DNA of 64,000 nucleotides from JACVRW01 sp963728495 (GTDB taxonomy: Bacteria; Actinomycetota; Thermoleophilia; Solirubrobacterales; Thermoleophilaceae), in NCBI GenBank assembly GCA_963728495.1, contig CAVSKI010000005.1, positions 326,500-390,499 on the forward strand. The letters are read 5' to 3'. Below the pieces are notes generated by a model that saw only the letters and a list, made by a program, of their open reading frames with translations, was not told the origin of the DNA and searched no databases. Position numbers and translations under genes: made by a program. The first letter of the stretch is position 1. The number at the start of each line of letters is the position of its first letter. Below, one piece after another: positions 8,838 through 17,239 of this stretch.

Positions 8838-9175
8838 ATGCCGCACGTGACGTTCGTACACGGCATCGGCAACAAGCCCCCGGCTGAGCAGCTGAGCGGC
8901 ATATGGCGCGGCGCGCTGGCCGCTAACGGTCTCGACCTCGACGCGCGCGGAGTGTCGTCGTCGATGGTGTACTGGGCGGACCTCCTCAACGCCAAGCCAC
9001 TCGCGGAGTCCCAGCTCGAGGCTGCGGACGATCCCGAGCTGGCGACCGTGCCGTACGAGGTCCCATCGAGGAACCGAACTCGGGAGGCTGGCGGCACAGC
9101 ATCGTCAAGTACCTGGCCGGCCCGAGGCTGAGCGGGGAACTCCAGCGGTTGCTGGGCCTCGGCGAGGCGACATAG
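8838..9175 (+). pseudogene. Alpha/beta-hydrolase remnant
   Basis: Begins like a complete gene: an ATG followed by 'HVTFVHGIGNKPP', a hydrolase oxyanion-loop block, and 'MVYWADLLNAKPL'. After residue ~75 the reading frame shifts, and the remaining sequence in another frame ('HSIVKYLAGPRLSGELQRLLGLG', read to a TAG at 9173-9175) looks like the far C-terminal part of the same family. Full-length members are several hundred residues, so the nucleophile-bearing middle has been deleted and the joint is out of frame. The TAG lies three bases before the next start, so the remnant was probably cotranscribed with the trypsin/TRAFs-binding gene. Confidence 0.65.
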
Positions 9176-9178
9176 GTC

Positions 9179-10786
9179 GTGGCTTGGGACCCTCTGCAGT
9201 CCGAGCGCGAACTGCGGGAGGCGGTCGATGCGCTCGACCCTCCGCGCGCAGCCGACCTGTGCGGGCAGCTGATCGCCTACGTGCGGGCGACCGATGCTCC
9301 TTACGAACTCACGTCGGCGAGGACGATCCTCAGGCTCCTGCGCGGCGGGCGCCACTTCCTGCTGCTCCAGCGGGTAGCGGACGCGTTCATACAGTCCGGG
9401 CTCGACGATCCGGCGATCCGCATCGGCCACGCGCAGGCGCTGCTCGACCAGGACAACCTGGTGGCCGCGGTGGCCGTTCTTGACCGCTTGGCGGTGGACA
9501 CGTCGGGTCAGGACTACGAGCATGCCGTGGCGCGCGGCCTGCTGGGCCGTGCCTTCAAGCAGATGTACGTGGCTACTGCGCCGGGCGCCCCCGAACGCCG
9601 ACGGCTCCTCCTCCAGCGCGCGATCGCGCAGTACGGCGACGTCTACCGAGAATCGAAGAGGCGCTGGCACGGGATCAACGCTGTGGCCCTGCTCATGCGG
9701 GCGCACCAGGACGGCATCGATCTACAGGGGGTGGCCGACCCCCAGGCCGAGGCGACGGCGATGGCTCGGGAGATCCTCGACGAGATCGAGCGTCTCGGGG
9801 ACGCCGCCACCACATGGGACCGCGGAATCGCCATGGAGGCGTGCATCGCCCTCGACGAACCCGACGCGGCGATGCGTCGTCTGAACGAGTACCTCGCGGT
9901 CGAGGCGCGCGCCTTCGAGATCGCCAGCACCCTGCGGCAGGTGACCGAGGTCTGGGGCCTCGACGCGGCCACGCCACTGGTGTCGGTGCTCAAGGCCGCG
10001 CTGCTCGATGACGAGGAGGCAACCAGCGTCGTCGTCGGATCCACCGACATCGGCGCGGCCGCGCGCGCGCCCGTGGCGCAGGACCCGGGCTTCGAGAAGT
10101 TGCTCGGGACAGAGCGCTTCGAGAGCCTGAGGTGGTTTCAGACCGCCCTTGAGCGGTGCCGCGGAGTGGCGCGCATCGAAGACTCTCTCGCGGGCCCGCT
10201 CGGGACCGGCTTCCTCGTTGACGGCGCCGCCATCCACGACAGCTTTCCGGCGGTCGTCCTGATCACGAACGCGCACGTGGTGAGCGAGGAAGCTCCCCAG
10301 GCGATCGCGCCTGACCAGGCGCTGGTCACCTTCCGTGCCCTGGAGGATGTGAGCGCGACCTACCGGATCAACCGGATCCTTTGGTCATCGCCTCCCAACG
10401 AGCTCGACACCACGATCGTCGAGCTCGATGCCCGGCCCGAAGCCGCGCTGGCGTCCCCGGTGGCGCGTCGCCGGCCACAGATGGACGTCGACCCGCCTCC
10501 CCGGACCTACATCATCGGACACCCCAGCGGGACCGATCAGGTGATGCTCTCGGTGGCCGACAACCAGCTCTTGGATTACGACGATGTGCACGTGCAGTAC
10601 CGCACCCCGACGATGGGAGGCAGCTCGGGCAGCCCGGTCTTCAACCGCTCGTGGGAGCTGATCGCCGTGCACCACGCCGGCTCGATGCATATGAAGCGGT
10701 TGGGCGGCGAGACCGGGACCTATCCCGCCAATGAAGGCATCTGGTTTGCCTGCGTGGTGGAGGAAGTGAAGCGAGCGCTGGGCTAG
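9179..10786 (+). CDS. TRAFs-binding/TPR-like protein fused to trypsin-like protease
   Basis: 535 residues. The N-terminal ~300 residues are helical repeats with the block '(R)RWHGINAVALLMRA', the signature of the TRAFs-binding domain (formerly DUF4071). Residues ~325-535 are a V8/trypsin-like protease: 'GTGFLVDG' then His in 'LITNAHVVSE', Asp in 'ELDTTIVEL', Ser in 'GGSSGSPVF'. All three catalytic residues are present. No signal peptide is seen, so it is a cytosolic protease. Start is a GTG at 9179. In actinobacterial conflict systems such peptidases are proposed to activate partners or kill the host cell; here the partner could be the convergent TRAFs-binding protein, whose stop is five bases away. 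Function is inferred. Confidence 0.8.
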   Translation: MAWDPLQSERELREAVDALDPPRAADLCGQLIAYVRATDAPYELTSARTILRLLRGGRHFLLLQRVADAFIQSGLDDPAIRIGHAQALLDQDNLVAAVAVLDRLAVDTSGQDYEHAVARGLLGRAFKQMYVATAPGAPERRRLLLQRAIAQYGDVYRESKRRWHGINAVALLMRAHQDGIDLQGVADPQAEATAMAREILDEIERLGDAATTWDRGIAMEACIALDEPDAAMRRLNEYLAVEARAFEIASTLRQVTEVWGLDAATPLVSVLKAALLDDEEATSVVVGSTDIGAAARAPVAQDPGFEKLLGTERFESLRWFQTALERCRGVARIEDSLAGPLGTGFLVDGAAIHDSFPAVVLITNAHVVSEEAPQAIAPDQALVTFRALEDVSATYRINRILWSSPPNELDTTIVELDARPEAALASPVARRRPQMDVDPPPRTYIIGHPSGTDQVMLSVADNQLLDYDDVHVQYRTPTMGGSSGSPVFNRSWELIAVHHAGSMHMKRLGGETGTYPANEGIWFACVVEEVKRALG

Positions 10787-10790
10787 ATCA

Positions 10791-12131
10791 TTAGGTGGTG
10801 GCTGCCGTCCGGACGAGCTCCTGCTCGATCGCCTCGGCCCACTCCAGATGCTCGCCGCTCTCCGCGCGCGCTTCTCGGATCAGCCGCAGGTTGTTGGCCG
10901 TGCTCTCGGGCTCCCACGGCTCGCGGACGGCGGCCAGCGCATCGCTCGCCGCCTCCTCGGCGCCCTCCTGGTCGCGGGCTATCACCGCGAGCTCGACGCG
11001 AGTCGCGTGATCCCAGTAGTCGGCGCGGCCATCCGCGAGCCTGCGCTCCATCGCGTAGCGGACCACGGGCACGAGTCTCTGCTGCTCTTGACCACCGGGC
11101 TCGAGCATCTCCATCAGCGTAACCGCGTTGACCCCCGGGTACGCGTCGCGCCAGTCGGCCTCGAAGCCGCCCCGGTAGGCCTCGATGGCCTGCCTGAGGT
11201 ACCCGCGCGCACGCACGCGGCTGTGGTCGCGCTCGGCCGCCCAGCGATCCTTGTAGACGCGGCCGAGCAGGCCGTTGGTCTCGCTGCTCGGACCGCGTTT
11301 GTCCAACACGTCCCGGAGGACCTTCTCCGCCTCCTCGCTACGACCGGCCCGGTTGAGCGCGAAGCCGAGCTGCTCGCGCACCAGCGCCGTCTGCGCCAGT
11401 GGCCGCGGCATCCGGTCCACGAGCCGGATCATGTCCTCCCAGGACTTCACGGCCCGATAGGAGATCAGGAGGTCGACGACCACCCCGGTCTCCACGTCCT
11501 CGAGTGCTCCGAGCTGGCCCTCCACTTCCCGAAGCGCCTCCGCGCCCTGGTGGCGCGCGTCGGCCAAGCGCCGCTTGGCGCCCGCCGAATAGGCAGCCTG
11601 GTCTCGGAAGACATCTGTCTTGGCGCGATCGATCTCGGGAGTCGGCAGGCCATCGACGAGGCTGAACACGGGGCTGTCGGTGGAAGGCTCGCGGGCCAGG
11701 TCGAGAGCGGTCACCAGGCTCTGCAGCTCCGCGGGCGCCGCCGTGGGGCAGCCACGGGAGTCGAGGGTGTAGGGACGCACGCGGTCGGGCGCGAGGTCGA
11801 AGGGGGTCTGGCCCAGGTCGGCCGCGATCAGGACCGTGGTGTGAGGGCGAACCGCGTGGCGAACACCGAGCTCGTAGAACACGTTCGCGTTCGCCGTGGT
11901 CAGGTCGGCGACCGCGTAGTCCGACAGGATCAGCCGCTCGAACATCGGCTTGTGCACCATGCCGCCGATGTGCTCCTGGTCACCCCGCAAGGGCTGGAGC
12001 TTCGCCTCGGCGATCGCCGGAGCGATGAGCTTCTCGTAGACCGCGTCGAAGTCGATCGAGCCGCCGCGGCCGTCGGGCTTGACACCGAAGGGCATGACGA
12101 CAAAGCAGAGCGGGGGAAGCGCGGTGGTCAA
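10791..12131 (-). CDS. TRAFs-binding domain protein with N-terminal nucleotide-signal-like domain
   Basis: About 446 residues. An N-terminal alpha/beta domain has 'CFVVMPFG', 'DFDAVYEKLIAPAI', 'SDYAVADLTTANANVFYELGVRHA' and 'TTVLIA', a fold related to TIR or nucleoside 2-deoxyribosyltransferases. The rest is TPR-like and carries the TRAFs-binding blocks 'SYRAVKSWEDMI', 'GPSSETNGLLGRVYKDRW' and 'WRDAYPGVNAVTLME'. The family is recognisable; its biochemistry is not established. The start is uncertain: I use a TTG at 12131 with GAGG upstream, just before homology begins; an ATG near residue 13 is the alternative. It faces the TRAFs-binding/trypsin gene tail to tail. The pair share the same scaffold domain, which suggests they interact. 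Confidence 0.75.
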   Translation of the reverse strand: MTTALPPLCFVVMPFGVKPDGRGGSIDFDAVYEKLIAPAIAEAKLQPLRGDQEHIGGMVHKPMFERLILSDYAVADLTTANANVFYELGVRHAVRPHTTVLIAADLGQTPFDLAPDRVRPYTLDSRGCPTAAPAELQSLVTALDLAREPSTDSPVFSLVDGLPTPEIDRAKTDVFRDQAAYSAGAKRRLADARHQGAEALREVEGQLGALEDVETGVVVDLLISYRAVKSWEDMIRLVDRMPRPLAQTALVREQLGFALNRAGRSEEAEKVLRDVLDKRGPSSETNGLLGRVYKDRWAAERDHSRVRARGYLRQAIEAYRGGFEADWRDAYPGVNAVTLMEMLEPGGQEQQRLVPVVRYAMERRLADGRADYWDHATRVELAVIARDQEGAEEAASDALAAVREPWEPESTANNLRLIREARAESGEHLEWAEAIEQELVRTAATT

Positions 12132-12211
12132 TGTGGCCTCATCCTCGCACGACGCTGACGCAACGGCCCCGCCTTGACGTGCGCGCGCCGGGCGAGGGAG
12201 GATCGAGCGCG

Positions 12212-12792
12212 ATGCCGGACTGGTCCGAACTGCTGTGCGATCACCGCCCCTTGCTCGTGTACGACTCTCGCGAGACCTACTTCGCGGACGCCGCGTCGTC
12301 GTTGGTGGGCAACGCCCTCGGCGCCGGACCGGGCGCGGCCAACAGGAGCTGTGGGAGGTGGCAGGCGGCGGCGGCCTGACGATCGACTCGCTGAGCGACG
12401 CGCGCGTCGGCTCCACGAGTCCGAGGACCACGCCAACGTGATCTACGGCCGCGTCGCACCGCGCGCCGAAGTGGGCGCTGGCTGCAGTACTGGTTCTTCT
12501 ACTTCATGAGCGCGAAGGGCGTGCCGGGCGTCCGCAGCGCCACGGGCCCGCTCGGCTTCGGGCTGCACGAAGGGGATTGGGAGATGATCCAGATCGCGGT
12601 CCCCGAGGACGGCGGCACGCCGGTCGCCGCCACCTACGCGGCCCATGACCATGGCACTCGAGCTTCGACCTCCCCGATGGGCTGGAAGACGAGCGGGCCG
12701 GCCAGCTGACGCTCGCCTTCAACTCACCGTCCGGTCCGCCGACGGCACGCGTCTACGACGTCACCCTGCCGGGCGTTCACGGCCCGGGCTGA
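12212..12792 (+). pseudogene. Broken Vps62-like gene
   Basis: Pieces in three frames are recognisable as one gene. They are an ATG start with 'LLCDHRPLLVYDSRETYFAD', then 'WEVAGGGGLTIDSLSDARVG', then 'LQYWFFYFMSAKG' and 'GFGLHEGDWEMIQIAV', and a tail reading to a TGA at 12790-12792. The intact paralog at 19078-20220 has the same blocks in order ('HLPVLRYDSQGSFMAD', 'LQYWFFYLYNN', 'GFGLHEGDWEMVQL'). Several indels and a shortened 3' half make it non-functional as read. It has a good ribosome binding site (GAGGGAGG) upstream of the ATG. Its tail overlaps the convergent serine hydrolase by 32 bases. Confidence 0.7.
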
Positions 12793-14080
12793 ACGCGCGG
12801 TAGTACGGGGTGCCGGAGAAGATCGCGCGTTGCGCGAGGCCATCGACCACGGTGTCGAAGCGCATGCGCTCGGGCGACCACTCCCGCTCGCCCACGCGAA
12901 AGCCGGCGTTCTCCACGGGCACCAGCGGCGCTCTGTCGCTGCCGTCGACCCAGTCCGTTCCCATCACCAGTTCGCCGGCGCGAGCGGCGATCAGGAAGGT
13001 CGGCAGCCACGGGTTGTGCGAACGGAAGCGGCCCAGGAAAGGCCGCCATTCCGTCGGGCTCGAACCATCGTCGACGAGTGGCTGCTCCAGCTCGAGTGCG
13101 GGCTCCGGGGGTTCGCGCCCGGTGGCGAGCGCGAGAGCGCCCTCGCCGAGCATCCACGCGCCGCCGAACCCGTTGGCGAACGCCACCGCGCCGACCCCGG
13201 CGGCCGTATCGGCCCGCATGTAGGAGACGTAGCCGAGCATGTCGCCATCGTGGAAGAAGCCGTCGGGCTGGATACCCAGGCCGTAGCCGTAGGGCTCGTC
13301 CTCCTCCCCGTGCGGAGGGTGCGCCCTCTTCATGGCGGCAAAGCTCGAGGCCGACAGCAACTCGCTCTCGGCCCACAGCGCTCGCAGATAGGTGGCCAGG
13401 TCCTCCGCGCTACAGCACAGGCAGCCGTCGGCTTCGGCGGACTCGACCCACACTGCGGGCGCGAGGCCGTGTTCGCGCTGCCAGGGGCGGTCGTCGTAGA
13501 AGGGGACGTTGCCGCCCGCCAGCAGTCGTCGCGTGTCGTGCCTCATCACTGCACTGGAGCCCTGCATTCCCAGCCGGTCGAGCACGCGCTGCTGCACGAG
13601 CTGCTCGTAGGGCCGGCCGGTCACGGTCTCGAGAACCACCCCGACCGCTCGGTAGCCGACGTTGGAGTAGTGGCGATGGGAGCCGGGTGCAAACCCCGTC
13701 TCCGTGTCGGCGAGGGCAAGTACGTCGTAGTTCGATGCCGGCGCGAGGTCCGAGCTTTCGATCACTCCGGCGCTGTGCGTGAGCAGGTGGTGCACCGTGA
13801 TGGGACCGAATCGGGTGCGCGGCGCGAGCCAGGGGACGTAGTCGGTCACCGCAGCGTCGAGGTCGAGGAGGCCCTCCTCCACCAGCTGCAGGGCGATCAC
13901 CGCCGTGAACGACTTGCCGATCGACGCGATCGGCCACTGCGCGCCGGGCGATGCCTTGCCGTAGGTGCGCGAAACCAGCGTCCGGTCACGATCGGTCACC
14001 GCCACGGCGGCGGCCGGCGCCATGCCTGTCTCAAGCACTCGCGCGCCCAGGCCATCCAGAGCATTTGTGTTGATCGTCAC
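12761..14080 (-). CDS. Serine hydrolase, class C beta-lactamase/PBP4 fold
   Basis: 439 residues. 'SIGK' at residues 53-56 gives nucleophile Ser53 and Lys56, 'HYSNVGYR' gives the Tyr-x-Asn motif, and 'HLLTHSAGV' is the usual block between them. The C-terminal ~130 residues form a separate strand-rich domain. There is no signal peptide from the chosen start, a GTG at 14080 with GGGAG upstream; a longer in-frame upstream extension lacks family similarity. Family members are esterases, D-aminopeptidases or beta-lactamases, and the specific activity cannot be read here. 'DGCLCCSAEDLATYLRAL' is typical of the esterase branch. It is divergent from the M19 dipeptidase gene, 143 bases away. Confidence 0.85.
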   Translation of the reverse strand: MTINTNALDGLGARVLETGMAPAAAVAVTDRDRTLVSRTYGKASPGAQWPIASIGKSFTAVIALQLVEEGLLDLDAAVTDYVPWLAPRTRFGPITVHHLLTHSAGVIESSDLAPASNYDVLALADTETGFAPGSHRHYSNVGYRAVGVVLETVTGRPYEQLVQQRVLDRLGMQGSSAVMRHDTRRLLAGGNVPFYDDRPWQREHGLAPAVWVESAEADGCLCCSAEDLATYLRALWAESELLSASSFAAMKRAHPPHGEEDEPYGYGLGIQPDGFFHDGDMLGYVSYMRADTAAGVGAVAFANGFGGAWMLGEGALALATGREPPEPALELEQPLVDDGSSPTEWRPFLGRFRSHNPWLPTFLIAARAGELVMGTDWVDGSDRAPLVPVENAGFRVGEREWSPERMRFDTVVDGLAQRAIFSGTPYYRAFSPGRERPAG

Positions 14081-14223
14081 ACCACTCCCATCGCCGGCAC
14101 GGAAACTCAAGCCATGGAAGCTCAGAGCATCCCAACCGACGAGGCGGAGCGGGTTCTCAACGCCGTGGACGCGGCCGCCCGCTGAACCTTGCGACGCGGG
14201 CTCGCACAGGCGAGAGTACGACC

Positions 14224-15402
14224 ATGATCGCGGACCTGCACGCGCACTACGCGATGCACCTGGTCGACGAGGGCGGGAGTACCTGGAAGCTCCTCGGGCC
14301 TGCGCGCGGGCGCGGCAGCCTGCTCGACCGCAGCCGCGCGCTGCTGGTGGGCCTGGCCAGCCGGTTCGCAAACTATCGCGACCTCTTCTCCGGCCCGCGC
14401 GTGACGTTGAGCTCCCTGCGCGAGGGGCGCGTGACCGTCGTGCTCTCCGTGCTCTACTCGTTCTTCGACGAGCTCGAGCTCGAGGAGCAGTACCCGGCGC
14501 AGCCCAAGCGGGCCTACCTCGATTCGCTGCTCGGACAGCTCGAGCTGGTGGAGCACGACCTCGACTCAAACCACGCAAGCACGGCGGTGGTGGTCCGCAC
14601 GCCCGAGCAGCTCGCCCAGGCGCTCGAGGGCGACCAGGTGGCCTTCGTTCACTGCGTGGAGGGCGGATTTCACCTCGGCTCGACGCCGGACGAGATCGAC
14701 GAGGCGGTGAGCACGCTGGCCCGGCGCGGCGTGGCCTACATCACGCTCGCCCACCTGGTGTGGCGGCACGTGGCCACCAACACCAACGCGCTGCCCTTCC
14801 TGTCAGAGAACGACTACCGGCGCTGGTTTCCCCAGCCCGAGGAGGGGCTCTCCGAGCTCGGCCGGGCCGCCGTCCGGGCGATGGTCCGTGAGGGCGTGCT
14901 GATCGACCTCTCCCACATGAGCGGCCGCTCGATCACCGAGACCTTCGACCTACTCGACGAGCTCGACCCCGGGCGGACCCGCCCGGTGCTCGCCTCGCAT
15001 GCCTGCTTTCGCTTCGGCTCGCAGGAGTACGGCGTCGACGAGCCCACGCTGCGGCGCATCGCCGAGCGGGGTGGTGTGGTGGGCCTGATTCTGGCGCAGC
15101 ATCAGCTTCGCGACGGCGTGCCGGGTTCGAGCGGACGCGGCCTGGACGGTTCCTTCGAGGTCATTCGCAGGCACGTCGACCGGATCGCCGAGATCACGGG
15201 ATCCCACGAGCACTCGGCGATCGGCTCCGACTTCGACGGCTTCATCAAGCCCACGATGGCCGGCCTGCAGTCCATGAGCGACCTGGCCAAGCTCGAGGAG
15301 CGGCTGGTCGGCCACTACGGCCCGGAGACGGCCGAGTTGATCTGTTCGGCCAACGCGCTGCGCCTGCTGCGCGCCGGCTGGGGTCAGACGCTCGACGCTT
15401 AG
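14224..15402 (+). CDS. Membrane-dipeptidase family (M19) peptidase
   Basis: 392 residues. M19 zinc ligands are recognisable in order: 'DLHAH' at residues 4-8, 'HCVEGGFHLG' (bridging Glu), 'LTLAHLVW' region, 'IDLSHMSG', 'LASHACFRF' and 'GSDFDGF'. This is a binuclear zinc dipeptidase fold like renal dipeptidase. There is no signal peptide, so the enzyme is cytosolic. It probably cleaves dipeptides, including those with D-residues. It follows the divergent serine hydrolase start; both could process peptides or wall fragments together, which is inference. An unusual inverted-repeat element begins nine bases after its stop. Confidence 0.9.
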   Translation: MIADLHAHYAMHLVDEGGSTWKLLGPARGRGSLLDRSRALLVGLASRFANYRDLFSGPRVTLSSLREGRVTVVLSVLYSFFDELELEEQYPAQPKRAYLDSLLGQLELVEHDLDSNHASTAVVVRTPEQLAQALEGDQVAFVHCVEGGFHLGSTPDEIDEAVSTLARRGVAYITLAHLVWRHVATNTNALPFLSENDYRRWFPQPEEGLSELGRAAVRAMVREGVLIDLSHMSGRSITETFDLLDELDPGRTRPVLASHACFRFGSQEYGVDEPTLRRIAERGGVVGLILAQHQLRDGVPGSSGRGLDGSFEVIRRHVDRIAEITGSHEHSAIGSDFDGFIKPTMAGLQSMSDLAKLEERLVGHYGPETAELICSANALRLLRAGWGQTLDA

Positions 15403-15410
15403 GCCACCGC

Positions 15411-15673
15411 TGCCGGGGCCGGCGTCTTGAACGACAGCAACCAAGGGTGGACGCAGCCGTGTTGTTGGTTTTGTGACCGTGCCGTCAACGCGGTTTCGAG
15501 GCCACAGTGGTCGATTTACCCCCGTATAGGGGGTAAAGGCGGCAATGCTCCCCGGCGAGCGGCCCCGCAGCGCCCGTCGACGGGCCTGTGTTACGGGACC
15601 GCCACAGGAGTAACGGCGCGGCGCCGGCTGTCTACCGCCCTGGTTGCTGTCGTTAGGACCGTCGTCCCCGGCA
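15411..15673. repeat. 263-bp element bounded by 33-bp inverted repeats
   Basis: Between two convergent genes. The left arm 15411-15443 and right arm 15641-15673 are inverted copies: outer TGCCGGGG (8/8), an 11-base diverged spacer of equal length, and inner AACGACAGCAACCA (14/14). The interior holds no convincing gene, only a perfect hairpin at 15515-15537. This is the layout of a MITE or a remnant of an insertion element, or of a very long bidirectional hairpin. No target-site duplication is obvious next to the arms. Confidence 0.6.
15515..15537. promoter_or_regulatory. Perfect TTTACCCCC/GGGGGTAAA palindrome
   Basis: Nine-base arms around the five-base spacer GTATA. The core TACCCCC-n5-GGGGGTA resembles operators of CsoR/RcnR-type metal sensors, but no CsoR or copper gene is in the window. 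It could equally be a transcription stop between the convergent dipeptidase and metallopeptidase genes, though no T tract follows. It sits inside the inverted-repeat element. Confidence 0.4.
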
Positions 15674-15731
15674 AACGGCGGCTCGCGCAGCGCCGCGCAG
15701 GTGCCTGCGCCCGACCGACCAGCCAACCGGC

Positions 15732-16586
15732 CTAGCTCTGGACGCTGTCCGCCGGCAGGGTAATCGGGATCACCGGGAGCATCACCCCTTCGTCGATCGG
15801 CGCCGCGTGAGGCACCAGCGAGCCTTCTTCGGCGAGCTCGATCAGGTTGGGGAGCACGTACGGCTCGGCGGCGACGAGGTCGACCTTGTAGCCCAGGTCG
15901 CCCAGGCTCGCGGCGGTCATCCTGCTCAGCGGGTTGCCGGCCGCCGATATGAAGCCCGACATCAGCTCGTTGCGAAAGACGGTCTCGCGCCAGTGTCCGT
16001 CGGCGGTTCCGGGGCCGCCGGTGTTCTCCACGGGCACCCGCTTGCGCCGGCCGCCGGCCCGCAGGGCCCGGTATTCATCCATAGCTCCGTTGCCGCCGAA
16101 GGTCGGGTTGGCGGTGCCCGGGCGCTTGAGCAGGCCCTTGTCCTGCCAGATCGTGCCGATTCCCAGCACATGACCCATCTCGTGGGCGATCACATCGTTG
16201 AGCGTGCCGTCGTTGGCCATCTTCGCGAGGTCGGCGGTGTCGAACGACATGATGCCCTTGGCGGGGAGAAACGCGGTGGCGCCGGCCGAACCGGGGCGGA
16301 CGTGAGTGGGGCCCGCCTGGCCCAGGATGCGGCCGGGGCCGTCGATGGCGGCACCCTGGGCGAGGATCAGGATGTCGTCGATCAACTCTCCGTCGACGCG
16401 CACCCTGGGCAGGTCGCCCACGATGACGCGCGTCCAGCGGTCGGCGGCCTTCTTGAAGGCCGACTTCTGGCGCGCGTTCAGGCCTCCGAGGAAGCGGACC
16501 TTGATCTTGTAGGGCGAGGCCGTGGCGGCAACCTCCTTCGCGCGCTTCGTGTCGGCGGTTGCCTCGTAGGTCTCGAAGTCGGCCAC
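15732..16586 (-). CDS. Leishmanolysin-like (M8) zinc metallopeptidase
   Basis: 284 residues. 'HEMGHVLGIG' at residues 135-144 gives His135, Glu136 and His139. The third ligand is probably the His in 'DGHWRETVFRNELMSGF', about 60 residues later, and 'ELMSGF' is the Met-turn. The long insert between the second and third His is diagnostic for leishmanolysin (M8). 'LSRMTAASLGDLGYKV' closes the fold. No signal peptide is visible, odd for a family that is usually secreted. Start is a GTG at 16586 with AGGAGTG upstream. It is divergent from the LmbU-type regulator; the 74-base gap may hold promoters for both. Confidence 0.85.
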   Translation of the reverse strand: MADFETYEATADTKRAKEVAATASPYKIKVRFLGGLNARQKSAFKKAADRWTRVIVGDLPRVRVDGELIDDILILAQGAAIDGPGRILGQAGPTHVRPGSAGATAFLPAKGIMSFDTADLAKMANDGTLNDVIAHEMGHVLGIGTIWQDKGLLKRPGTANPTFGGNGAMDEYRALRAGGRRKRVPVENTGGPGTADGHWRETVFRNELMSGFISAAGNPLSRMTAASLGDLGYKVDLVAAEPYVLPNLIELAEEGSLVPHAAPIDEGVMLPVIPITLPADSVQS

Positions 16587-16660
16587 GGTTCACTCCTGCG
16601 GTGTTCGGGGGCGCTTGTCGCGAATATCCGAGCGCAAACTCTGGCACCATAGGAGGTGTC

Positions 16661-17239
16661 GTGAGCAAGGAAGCTCGAACGGACTCGCTCGTGCCCCAGG
16701 CTCGCCGAACGGCGCGCCCGGCGCAACCGTCCACCGCCGCTCTCACGACCACTTCGTGGTCCCCGCCGGGCGATATGCCGGTCGGTGATTGGATCGAGCA
16801 GGGGCGCTGGCTGGGAGCCGTCGGCCGTGCCAGCGGATGGTGGATCGGAGACTGGATCCGCTACGGAAACGGGCGTTATGGCGAGAAGTACGGGGAAGCG
16901 GCGAGGCTGACCGGCTACGACTCACAGAGCCTGATGAACATGGCCTACGTGGCCGGCCGCTATGAACCGTCCCGACGCAGAGAGAGCCTGTCGTTCAGCC
17001 ATCACGCCGAGCTCGCGGCTCTCTCCCCCGCGGACCAGGAGCTCTGGCTCGATCGAATCGAAGCCGGGCAGCTCTCGGTCCGCGCCCTGCGCTTCGAGTT
17101 GCGAGAGGCGCGCCGACGGACGGCGCTGCGAGCCGCACGACATCCCGAGCTCGAGCCGCGGTGCCCCCATTGCGGCCATCAGCTGGGTCGCAACGGCACA
17201 CGATCCCGGCCGACCTCCGTGTCGGGTGTCGCGCGTTGA
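16661..17239 (+). CDS. LmbU-family transcriptional regulator
   Basis: 192 residues. Residues ~45-155 contain the LmbU core: 'WLGAVGRASGWWIGDWIRYG', 'YGEKYGEAARLTGYDSQSLMNMAYVAGRYE' (two blocks), 'LSFSHHAELAAL' and 'LDRIEAGQLSVRALRFELRE'. LmbU activates lincomycin biosynthesis; family members are DNA-binding regulators of specialised metabolism. The C-terminus adds 'RCPHCGH', a possible zinc knuckle. The start is a GTG at 16661 behind a near-perfect AGGAGGTG, seven bases away. Its stop overlaps the patatin start (TTGA), so it is translationally coupled to a phospholipase-like gene. It may regulate the surrounding hydrolase island, which is a guess from position. Confidence 0.8.
   Translation: MSKEARTDSLVPQARRTARPAQPSTAALTTTSWSPPGDMPVGDWIEQGRWLGAVGRASGWWIGDWIRYGNGRYGEKYGEAARLTGYDSQSLMNMAYVAGRYEPSRRRESLSFSHHAELAALSPADQELWLDRIEAGQLSVRALRFELREARRRTALRAARHPELEPRCPHCGHQLGRNGTRSRPTSVSGVAR

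Noticed and set aside
15427..15735. Plus-strand frame across the inverted-repeat element
   Set aside because: It has no ribosome binding site or family, and its ends coincide with the inverted arms rather than with a gene.
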